Under the pieces are notes generated by a model. The model made no database searches, was not told where the DNA came from, and saw only the letters and a list, made by a program, of their open reading frames with translations. From NCBI GenBank assembly GCA_026984595.1, contig JALSRW010000047.1:1-5188 (forward strand): 5,188 nucleotides of DNA, written 5' to 3'. Origin of the DNA: Alphaproteobacteria bacterium. Lineage in GTDB: Bacteria; Pseudomonadota; Alphaproteobacteria; Geminicoccales; Geminicoccaceae. The position numbers and the translations under genes were made by a program. How positions within the stretch are numbered: the stretch's first letter is position 1; every line of letters begins with the position of its first letter. This document shows positions 1-5,188 of this stretch, piece by piece.

Positions 1-39
1 CGTCCGTCGCCCCCTGTCCGCCGGAGTCCGCCCCTTCCG

Positions 40-1254
40 ATGCGCGCCGTCGAAGCCGTTTCCCCGACTCCCGTGCTCCTGGCCCTGCCCGACATCGCTG
101 CCGACTGGCACGGGCGCTACGCGGTGGCGCTGGCCGCAGCGGCGCAGGAGCGGGGCCTCGGCTTCGCCGTGGTCTCGACGGGCGGCGAGCTCGAACGGGA
201 GCTGGCGGTCACCGGCGCCGCCGACATCCGTCTGCCCTTCGAGACCCGCTCGCTGGCCGCGGTGTGGATGAACGCGCGGCGGCTGACGCGCATCCTGCGC
301 CGCTATCGGGTCTCGCTGGTGCACGCTCTCGGCCCGTTGGTGGCCTGCAGCGCGGTGCTGGCGGCACGGCGTTGCGGGGTGCATGCCGCGGTCACCCTGA
401 CCGAACTGCCGGAACAGGGGGGCGGGGTTCTGCGCCATCGGCTGCTGCGCGGCATCGGTCGTGCCGACCGGTTGCTGGCGCCTTCGGCCTATGCGCGCCA
501 CGAGGCGGAACGGGCGTTCGCCCTGCCGGCCGAGCGCCTGCGTCGGTTGCCGCCGGGCATCGATCTCGAACTGTTCGATCCGGCGAAGGTCACGGGGCAC
601 CGCATTCTGGCCCTCGCCGAGCGCTGGCACATCCCGCCGGAGCGGCGGCTGGTGCTGATGCCCGCACCGCTGGCGGAAGGCTACGGTCACGAGCGGCTGC
701 TGCGGGCGGCGTCCGCGCTGGAGCGGCGAGATTTCGATCTCCTGTTCCTGGGTGCGGACCAGCGCAGCGACGGTTTCGGCAGGCGTCTCGAAAGCCTGCT
801 GCGCCAGGACGGGCTCGGCGATCGGGTGCGGTTTGCGAGCGATTGCGAGGACATGCCGGCGGCCTACCGGCTGGCCGATCTCGTCGTGCTGCCGGCAGAG
901 CGGGCGCTTTTGGCCTGTCCGCCCCTGCTCGAGGCCCAGGCCATGGGGCGGCCGGTGATCGTCGCCGGCACCGGCTGCCTGCCGGAGATGCTGCGGCCGA
1001 TGGAGACCGGGCTGGTGCTGGAGAGCGGCGCGCCCGAGGAACTGGCCGCGGCGATCGATCTCGTGCTGTCGGTGGCCGAGGCGGACCGGCTGCGGGCGGG
1101 GGAGCAGGCGCGCCGCTTCGTGGCCGCCAACTTCGCCCTGGAGGAAGCGCTGGAGGTCACGCTCGATGTCTATCGCGAGCTGCTCGGCCACGGCATGCCC
1201 CGGCGCTCCCCGGAAGCGCCGGTGACGGCAGGGCGTGTCGCCGGTGACGCTTGA
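40..1254 (+). CDS. GT4-like (GT-B fold) glycosyltransferase, divergent donor site
   Basis: A 404-residue protein with the two-domain layout of GT4 glycosyltransferases, probably a cytoplasmic or membrane-associated sugar transferase for LPS or another surface glycan. The N-terminal half (about 10-175) has alternating beta strands and helices (VLLALPD, VSLVHALGP at 91-100, DRLLAPSAYARHEA at 143-156) and ends in the linker RRLPPGIDLELFDP (168-181), typical of the family. The C-terminal half has DRVRFASDCEDMPAAYRLADLVVLP (261-285), LLEAQAMGRPVIVAGTGCLPEM (296-317) and a closing VTLDVYRELL helix. No signal peptide or transmembrane segment is obvious. Oddly, the usual donor phosphate-binding Arg and Lys are replaced (P210, Y215), and the first Glu of EX7E appears to be L290, with only E298 kept. 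It may be a specialised or inactive paralogue. ATG 40 is the first start in the window, with a weak GGAG at 23-26 placed 13 nt upstream; the frame is open to base 1, so a more upstream start outside the window is possible. The family is fairly sure; donor and acceptor are unknown. Confidence 0.85.
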   Translation: MRAVEAVSPTPVLLALPDIAADWHGRYAVALAAAAQERGLGFAVVSTGGELERELAVTGAADIRLPFETRSLAAVWMNARRLTRILRRYRVSLVHALGPLVACSAVLAARRCGVHAAVTLTELPEQGGGVLRHRLLRGIGRADRLLAPSAYARHEAERAFALPAERLRRLPPGIDLELFDPAKVTGHRILALAERWHIPPERRLVLMPAPLAEGYGHERLLRAASALERRDFDLLFLGADQRSDGFGRRLESLLRQDGLGDRVRFASDCEDMPAAYRLADLVVLPAERALLACPPLLEAQAMGRPVIVAGTGCLPEMLRPMETGLVLESGAPEELAAAIDLVLSVAEADRLRAGEQARRFVAANFALEEALEVTLDVYRELLGHGMPRRSPEAPVTAGRVAGDA

Positions 1255-1295
1255 CATCCCCGAGGTCGCGGCACAGCTTGCCCGGGCGCGTGAAA

Positions 1296-1312
1296 GGTCC
1301 GCGCAGCGGACC
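1296..1312 (+). other. Perfect 7-bp hairpin in the glycosyltransferase-thrS gap
   Basis: GGTCCGC (1296-1302) and GCGGACC (1306-1312) are exact reverse complements around a 3-nt loop GCA. No T-rich tract follows (the next bases are CGCATCCC), so this is not a classical intrinsic terminator. It could be a transcript-processing, pausing or leader structure upstream of thrS. The rest of the 107-bp gap holds no supportable gene, and I find no convincing -10 element. The structure is seen directly; any function is inference. Confidence 0.45.
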
Positions 1313-1361
1313 CGCATCCCGATTCCGGTGGCCCATGTCCCTTCGCTCGTGAAAGCCGACA

Positions 1362-3329
1362 ATGAACCGTGAAGCCGTATCTTCCGAAGCCACGGCCGGG
1401 CAGGCCGAGAGGCCGCAGCCGGTGACCATCACCCTGCCCGACGGCACCAGGAAGACCTTCGACCATCCGCCCACCGGGGCCGAGATCGCGCGCGCCATCA
1501 GCAAGAGCCTGGCCAAGGCGGCGGTGGCGGTCGAGGTGGATGGCGAGCTCCGGGATCTCGACCGGCCCATCCCGCAGGATGCGAGGGTACGTATCATTCG
1601 CGCCGGCGATCCGGAAGCGCTGCCGTTGCTGCGCCACGATGCCGCGCATGTCATGGCCGAGGCGGTGCAGGAACTGTTTCCCGGCACCCAGGTGACCATC
1701 GGCCCGGCCATCGATACCGGCTTCTATTACGATTTCGCCCGCGACCGGCCGTTCACCCCCGAGGATCTGGAGAAGATCGAGAAGCGGATGGCGGAGATCG
1801 TGCGCGAGAACAAACCGTTCCGCCGCGAGGAGGTGAGCCGCGAGGAAGCCCGCCGCCGTTTCGCCGAGATGGGGGAGACCTACAAGCTCGAGATCCTCGA
1901 TCGGATCCCGGAGAACGAGCCGGTCACCCTCTATCGTCAGGGAGAGTGGTTCGACCTCTGCCGCGGGCCGCACGGACCCTCGACCGGCAGGATCGGCGCT
2001 TTCAAGCTCCTCAAGGTCGCGGGTGCCTATTGGCGGGGCGATCCCAGCCGTCCCATGCTGCAGCGCATCTACGGCACCGCCTTTCCCGACAAGAAGCAGC
2101 TCGAGGCCTATCTGCGCCAGCTCGAGGAAGCGGAGAAGCGCGACCATCGCCGCCTCGGCCGGGAGATGGATCTCTTCCATTTCCAGGAGGAGGCGGCCGG
2201 TTCGGCCTTCTGGCATCCCAAGGGCTGGACCCTGTGGCTGCAGATCGAAGCCTACATGCGGCGCCGGCTGGAGGCCGCCGGCTATATCGAGGTGCGGACC
2301 CCCCAGCTCATCGACCGCTCCCTGTGGGAGCGTTCGGGGCACTGGGAGAAGTTCCGCGAGCACATGTTCACCCTGGAGTTCGAGAACAAGGCGCTCGCCA
2401 TCAAGCCGATGAACTGCCCGGGGCATGTGCAGATCTTCAACACCCGGCTGCATTCCTACCGCGATCTGCCGCTGCGGATGGCCGAGTTCGGTTCCTGCCA
2501 CCGGCGCGAACCCTCGGGCGCCCTGCACGGGCTGATGCGGGTGCGGGCCTTCACCCAGGACGATGCCCACATCTTCTGCACGCCGGAGCAGATCACCAGC
2601 GAGACCGAGGCCTTCTGTGATCTGCTGATGCGCGTCTACCGCGATTTCGGTTTCGAGGATGTGCACATCAAGTTCGCCGATCGCCCGCCGACGCGGGCCG
2701 GCGAGGATGCCGTCTGGGACCAGGCCGAGAATGCGCTCTGGGAGGCGGTGCGGGGCACCGGTCTCGAGGTCTCGCTCAATCCCGGCGAGGGTGCCTTTTA
2801 CGGTCCCAAGCTCGAATTCGTGCTCAAGGACGCGATCGGTCGCGACTGGCAGTGCGGCACCCTGCAGGTCGACTTCGTTCTGCCCGAGCGGCTCGATGCG
2901 AGCTATGTCGGGCCGGACGGCGCCAAGCACCGGCCGGTCATGCTGCACCGGGCGATCCTCGGCTCGATGGAACGTTTCATCGGCATCCTGATCGAACAGT
3001 ATGCGGGCCGGCTGCCGCTGTGGCTTTCGCCGGTGCAGGTGGTGGTGGCGACCATCACCAACGAGGCGGATTCTTATGCCCGCGAGGTCGGGGAGCGGCT
3101 GCGGCAGGCCGGGCTGCGGGTCGAGGTGGACACCGGCTCCGACAAGATCTCCTACAAGGTGCGGCTCCATTCCCACGCCAAGGTGCCGATCATCCTCGCC
3201 ATCGGCAGGCGCGAGCAAGAACAGCGAAGTGTCGCCATGCGTCGTCTCGGCGGCCGCGAACAGGAAGTACTGCCGCTCGAGGAGGTGATTTCCCTGCTGC
3301 AGCGGGAGGCGCGCGCGCCGGATGCTTGA
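1362..3329 (+). CDS. thrS: Threonyl-tRNA synthetase (ThrRS), class II
   Basis: Cytosolic homodimeric enzyme that activates threonine with ATP, charges tRNA-Thr and hydrolyses mischarged Ser-tRNA-Thr. All domains are present in order: TGS (about 21-80), editing domain with H92, H96, C200 and H204 (HDAAH and DLCRGPH), class II core (about 260-545) and C-terminal anticodon-binding domain (about 550-645). Zinc ligands that bind the substrate threonine are C352 (MNCPGH), H403 (DDAHIF) and H529 (MLHRAILGS), spaced as in the E. coli enzyme. Motif 2 is RMAEFGSCHRREPSG and motif 3 includes the HRAILGSMERF region. Length is 655 residues against 642 in E. coli. The start is uncertain: ATG 1362 has only a weak GAAAG (1351-1355), while the in-frame GTG 1422, 9 nt after GAGAGG (1407-1412), would begin VTITLPDGT and match the E. 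coli N-terminus. The residues before V21 look unconserved. The anticodon domain reads GSDKISYKVRLHSH where RNEKI-x-[YF]-K-x-REH is usual. The stop codon overlaps the predicted infC promoter. Confidence 0.98.
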   Translation: MNREAVSSEATAGQAERPQPVTITLPDGTRKTFDHPPTGAEIARAISKSLAKAAVAVEVDGELRDLDRPIPQDARVRIIRAGDPEALPLLRHDAAHVMAEAVQELFPGTQVTIGPAIDTGFYYDFARDRPFTPEDLEKIEKRMAEIVRENKPFRREEVSREEARRRFAEMGETYKLEILDRIPENEPVTLYRQGEWFDLCRGPHGPSTGRIGAFKLLKVAGAYWRGDPSRPMLQRIYGTAFPDKKQLEAYLRQLEEAEKRDHRRLGREMDLFHFQEEAAGSAFWHPKGWTLWLQIEAYMRRRLEAAGYIEVRTPQLIDRSLWERSGHWEKFREHMFTLEFENKALAIKPMNCPGHVQIFNTRLHSYRDLPLRMAEFGSCHRREPSGALHGLMRVRAFTQDDAHIFCTPEQITSETEAFCDLLMRVYRDFGFEDVHIKFADRPPTRAGEDAVWDQAENALWEAVRGTGLEVSLNPGEGAFYGPKLEFVLKDAIGRDWQCGTLQVDFVLPERLDASYVGPDGAKHRPVMLHRAILGSMERFIGILIEQYAGRLPLWLSPVQVVVATITNEADSYAREVGERLRQAGLRVEVDTGSDKISYKVRLHSHAKVPIILAIGRREQEQRSVAMRRLGGREQEVLPLEEVISLLQREARAPDA

Positions 3330-3352
3330 ACGGCGTTCCCCGGACGTATAGT
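3326..3352 (+). promoter_or_regulatory. Candidate sigma70-type promoter for infC
   Basis: TATAGT (3347-3352) matches the -10 consensus in five of six positions. TTGAAC (3326-3331), overlapping the thrS stop codon TGA, is the best -35 match, but the 15-nt spacer is shorter than the ideal 17. AT-rich TATAGTTT stands out in the surrounding G/C-rich DNA. Transcription would start near 3358-3360, giving a leader of roughly 90 nt. This would let infC be expressed independently of thrS. It is inferred from the motif only. Confidence 0.45.
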
Positions 3353-3364
3353 TTGGCAGGTGCG

Positions 3365-3406
3365 GGTTCGGCTGACGAGCCGGCGGGTGGCGCGCGCACC
3401 CGAACC
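3365..3406 (+). promoter_or_regulatory. infC leader with mutually exclusive stem-loops
   Basis: Two local hairpins can form: CGGCT/AGCCG (3369-3373 with 3378-3382, loop GACG) and CGGGTG/CACCCG (3384-3389 with 3397-3402). A longer-range stem GGTTCGG/CCGAACC (3365-3371 with 3400-3406) shares bases with both, so the folds exclude each other. No T-tract follows; instead the region 3403-3428 is CA-rich and likely single-stranded up to the ribosome-binding site. Pairings are seen directly. A regulatory role in translation or attenuation is inference, and G/C-rich DNA forms such pairings by chance fairly often. Confidence 0.35.
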
Positions 3407-3428
3407 AGCAACAGCCCGAGCCAACAAC

Positions 3429-3440
3429 AGGAGGTTGATC
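3429..3440 (+). promoter_or_regulatory. Extended Shine-Dalgarno site of infC
   Basis: AGGAGGTTGATC matches the complement of the conserved 16S rRNA 3' end (AGGAGGTGATC) across its whole length, with a single extra T. The AGGAGG core ends 13 nt before ATG 3448, which is long. There is no alternative start: an in-frame TGA lies at 3436-3438 inside the site, and no in-frame ATG, GTG or TTG lies between it and 3448. The site therefore fixes ATG 3448 as the start. Confidence 0.8.
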
Positions 3441-3447
3441 GACCTTT

Positions 3448-3969
3448 ATGAGCCCCACTGTACGCGAAGAATACCGTGTCAACGATCGTATCGAGGCGCG
3501 GGAGGTCCGTCTGGTCGATGAACAGGGCAACATGGTGGGAGTGGTGCCGCTCCCGGAGGCGCTGGCGCGGGCGGAGCGGGTCGGGCTCGATCTCGTCGAG
3601 GTCGCGGCCAATGCGACGCCACCCGTGTGCAAGATTCTCGACTACGGTCGTTTCAAATACGAGGCGCAGAAGAAGGCCAGCGCTGCAAGAAAGAAGCAGA
3701 AGATCATCGATGTCAAAGAGATCAAGATGCGCCCGAATATCGACGAGAACGACTATCAGATCAAGATGCGTAAGGTAAGGGATTTTCTCCAGGAAGGAGA
3801 CAAGGTGAAGATCACCTTACGCTTCCGCGGCCGCGAGATGGCACACCAGCATCTTGCGCTCGAGATCTTCGATCGGGTCAAGAAGGACGTCGAGGGGCTG
3901 GCCAAGATCGAGCAGATGCCCCGGCTGGAAGGGCGTCAGATGGTCATGGTCATGGCCCCGGCCAAGTAG
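3448..3969 (+). CDS. infC: Translation initiation factor IF-3
   Basis: Binds the 30S subunit, prevents premature 50S joining and checks the initiator tRNA and start codon. The 173-residue protein has the full two-domain layout: N-terminal domain (about 9-76) starting YRVNDRIEAREVRLVDEQG, with the family signature KILDYGRFKYEAQK at 62-75; a lysine-rich linker helix (about 75-88); and the C-terminal domain (about 89-173) with VKEIKMRPNIDENDYQIK, the hallmark GDKVKITLRFRGREMAHQ (117-134) and the ending EGRQMVMVMAPAK. It lacks only some seven residues of the variable N-terminus of E. coli IF-3 (180 residues). It starts with ATG, not the AUU used for autoregulation in E. coli, so that control by start-codon discrimination is not available here. 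It has a strong extended ribosome-binding site and probably its own promoter 118 bp downstream of thrS. Codon use includes more AAG/AAA and ATC than its neighbours, as expected for a basic, highly expressed protein. Confidence 0.98.
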   Translation: MSPTVREEYRVNDRIEAREVRLVDEQGNMVGVVPLPEALARAERVGLDLVEVAANATPPVCKILDYGRFKYEAQKKASAARKKQKIIDVKEIKMRPNIDENDYQIKMRKVRDFLQEGDKVKITLRFRGREMAHQHLALEIFDRVKKDVEGLAKIEQMPRLEGRQMVMVMAPAK

Positions 3970-4024
3970 CAGCCGCAGGAACCACCTTGCAGGATGCGCA
4001 CTTCGCCCTGATCCGCGGTGGTGT

Positions 4025-4049
4025 CGGCATGCCCGGGAGGGCAGTGCCG
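4025..4049 (+). other. 10-bp stem-loop next to the aminopeptidase ribosome-binding site
   Basis: CGGCATGCCC (4025-4034) pairs with GGGCA (4039-4043) and TGCCG (4045-4049) around the loop GGGA, with one bulged G at 4044. No T-tract follows, so it is a poor intrinsic terminator for infC. Its 3' arm ends on the first G of the GGGGAG ribosome-binding site, so it could affect translation of the downstream gene or act as a processing or 3'-end stabilising structure. Structure seen; function inferred. The rest of the 93-bp gap shows no good promoter. Confidence 0.45.
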
Positions 4050-4054
4050 GGGAG
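4049..4054 (+). promoter_or_regulatory. Ribosome-binding site of the aminopeptidase P gene
   Basis: GGGGAG lies 8 nt before ATG 4063 and supports that start. Its first base is the last base pair of the adjacent stem-loop. Confidence 0.6.
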
Positions 4055-4062
4055 CGCAGGCC

Positions 4063-5188
4063 ATGACGGATGAGCCGCATCCGGTCCATGCCGAACGCCT
4101 GGAAGCGTTGCGCCGTACCCTGAGGCAGAGCGGGCTGGACGGCTTCTGGCTGCCGCGTACCGATGCGCATGGCAGCGAATATCTGCCGCCGCACGAGGAG
4201 CGGGTGGCCTGGCTCAGTGGATTCACCGGTTCGGCGGCGGTGGTGATCGTGCTCGCCGAATGCGCGGCGATCTTCACCGACGGTCGTTACACGCTGCAGG
4301 TGCGCGAGGAAGTGGACGGGCGGCTGTTCGAGGCCTGCCACATGGGCCGCGAGCCGCCGGCCAAATGGCTGGTGCGGCATCTGCAGCCGGGCCAGCGGCT
4401 GGGCTACGATCCCTACCTCGTCACCAAGGCCGAGCGCGAGCGCATGGAGCGCGCCTGTCGCCGCCGGAATGCGGAGCTGGTGGCGGTGGGCGACAATCCC
4501 GTGGATGCGATCTGGAGCGATCGCCCGCCGCCGCCGCTGGGCCGGGTGACGGTCCACGATCTGGTCTATGCCGGCCGCCCCGGCCGCGAAAAGCGCCGGG
4601 AGACGGGAGAAGCCATCGCCGCCCTCGATGCCGACTGGCTGGTGCTGACCGCCACGGATGCCATCTGCTGGCTGCTCAACCTGCGGGGCAGCGACATCCC
4701 CTTCAATCCGGTGATCCTCAGCTTCGCGCTGCTGCACCGCAGCGGGCGCTGTCGCTGGTTCGTCGATCCCCGCAAGCTGCCGGCCGATCTCGAGCTCGAT
4801 GACGAGGTCACCGTCGAACCCTACGAGACGTTCCCGGATGCTCTGGATGCGCTGGCCCGCAGCAAGGAGACGGTGCTCGCCGATCCGCGCCTGGTGCGGG
4901 CGGGTTTTCTCGACCGTCTCGCGGCGGGCGGGCGGCCGCCGCTCGAGGAGGAGGATCCGGTGGTCCTCGCCAAGGCCAGGAAGAACCCGGTCGAGATGGA
5001 GGGTGCGCGGCGTGCGCATCGGCGCGACGGTGCGGCGATGGTGCGTTTCCTCGCTTGGCTCGACCGCCTGCCGCTCGACGGGTCGCTGACCGAACGCGAC
5101 ATCGTTCGGAGGCTGGAGGCGGAGCGCTCGCGCGATCCGCTCTACCGCGGTCCCAGCTTCGAAACCATCGCCGGCCATGGCCCCGACG
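4063..5188 (+). CDS. Xaa-Pro aminopeptidase (aminopeptidase P, M24B), 3' end missing
   Basis: Metallopeptidase that removes an N-terminal residue preceding proline; no signal peptide is seen, so probably cytosolic. The frame is open from ATG 4063 through 375 codons to the right edge. The protein resembles the long, three-domain form (as in eukaryotic XPNPEP1; about 600 residues), not the shorter E. coli PepP. Domain I carries LPRTDAHGSEYLPPHEERVAWLSGFTGSA (30-58) and FTDGRYTLQ (71-79), hallmarks of this group. Domain II (about 160-300) includes the WLVLTATDAICWLLNLRGSDIPFNPV block (192-217). The catalytic pita-bread domain begins near KARKNPVEMEGARRAHRRDG (304-323) and reaches SFETIAGHGPD (365-375), just before the expected histidine and the metal-binding Asp, Asp, His, Glu, Glu residues, which lie outside the window. 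Activity therefore cannot be judged. The gene follows infC by 93 bp on the same strand and may be co-transcribed. Confidence 0.93.
   Translation, partial: MTDEPHPVHAERLEALRRTLRQSGLDGFWLPRTDAHGSEYLPPHEERVAWLSGFTGSAAVVIVLAECAAIFTDGRYTLQVREEVDGRLFEACHMGREPPAKWLVRHLQPGQRLGYDPYLVTKAERERMERACRRRNAELVAVGDNPVDAIWSDRPPPPLGRVTVHDLVYAGRPGREKRRETGEAIAALDADWLVLTATDAICWLLNLRGSDIPFNPVILSFALLHRSGRCRWFVDPRKLPADLELDDEVTVEPYETFPDALDALARSKETVLADPRLVRAGFLDRLAAGGRPPLEEEDPVVLAKARKNPVEMEGARRAHRRDGAAMVRFLAWLDRLPLDGSLTERDIVRRLEAERSRDPLYRGPSFETIAGHGPD

Noticed and set aside
264..1247. A 327-codon + strand frame inside the glycosyltransferase gene
   Set aside because: Its product is rich in Ala, Gly and Arg with no motif, as expected for an out-of-frame shadow; the overlapping frame from 40 has family features.
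1251..1279. Perfect -35 hexamer TTGACA at 1251-1256 as a thrS promoter
   Set aside because: At 17-nt spacing the -10 position reads CAGCTT, a poor match, and no better -10 lies at 16-18 nt. The -35 also overlaps the glycosyltransferase stop codon.
1290..1352. A 20-codon GTG-start open frame in the thrS leader as a leader peptide
   Set aside because: It has no ribosome-binding site and no threonine codons, so it does not fit an attenuation peptide.
1170..3632. An 820-codon open frame on the minus strand covering all of thrS
   Set aside because: It is in phase with the thrS codons, so its stops would need TTA, CTA or TCA codons in thrS, which are rare in high-GC genes. Its translation has no recognisable domain, and the + strand gene beneath it is certain.
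3981..4022. ACCACC/GGTGGT inverted repeat after infC as a terminator
   Set aside because: Only 6 bp around a loop of about 30 nt and no T-tract.
3817..5178. A 453-codon open frame on the minus strand opposite the aminopeptidase P gene
   Set aside because: Same in-phase antisense effect of high-GC codon use; the product shows no domain, and the + strand frame encodes clear aminopeptidase P motifs.

Overview
The window is a high-GC (clearly above 60% by eye) bacterial chromosomal segment with four genes, all on the + strand: a GT4-type glycosyltransferase, threonyl-tRNA synthetase (thrS), translation initiation factor IF-3 (infC), and the 5' part of an aminopeptidase P gene that runs off the right edge. 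The ThrRS and IF-3 proteins read like alphaproteobacterial orthologues (for example the ThrRS stretches around HDAAHVMAEAVQELFPGTQ and LGREMDLFHFQEEA, and the IF-3 linker KKQKIIDVKEIKMRPNIDENDY), so I infer an alphaproteobacterium, possibly a Rhodospirillales-like lineage. I cannot name the genus.

Layout. Bases 1-39 hold no complete feature; the glycosyltransferase frame stays open through them, so its start is not fully settled. The glycosyltransferase (40-1254) is followed by a 107-bp gap with one perfect 7-bp hairpin, then thrS (1362-3329). A 118-bp gap follows, with a likely promoter whose -35 overlaps the thrS stop codon, a G/C-rich leader that can fold in alternative ways, a CA-rich unstructured stretch and an unusually long Shine-Dalgarno match, leading into infC (3448-3969). 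A 93-bp gap with a 10-bp stem-loop leads to the aminopeptidase P gene (4063 to the edge).

How they work together. thrS-infC is the classical translation gene pair: ThrRS charges tRNA-Thr, and IF-3 controls start-codon and initiator-tRNA selection on the 30S subunit. The glycosyltransferase is probably an envelope (LPS-type) sugar transferase by fold. The aminopeptidase P removes N-terminal residues that precede proline, in peptide turnover. Shared orientation and short gaps allow co-transcription, but infC appears to have its own promoter.

I see no mobile element, CRISPR array, tRNA, rRNA or phage gene, and no convincing new system. The points most worth a second look are the loss of standard donor-binding residues in the glycosyltransferase, an altered motif in the ThrRS anticodon-binding domain, and the infC leader and ribosome-binding site.
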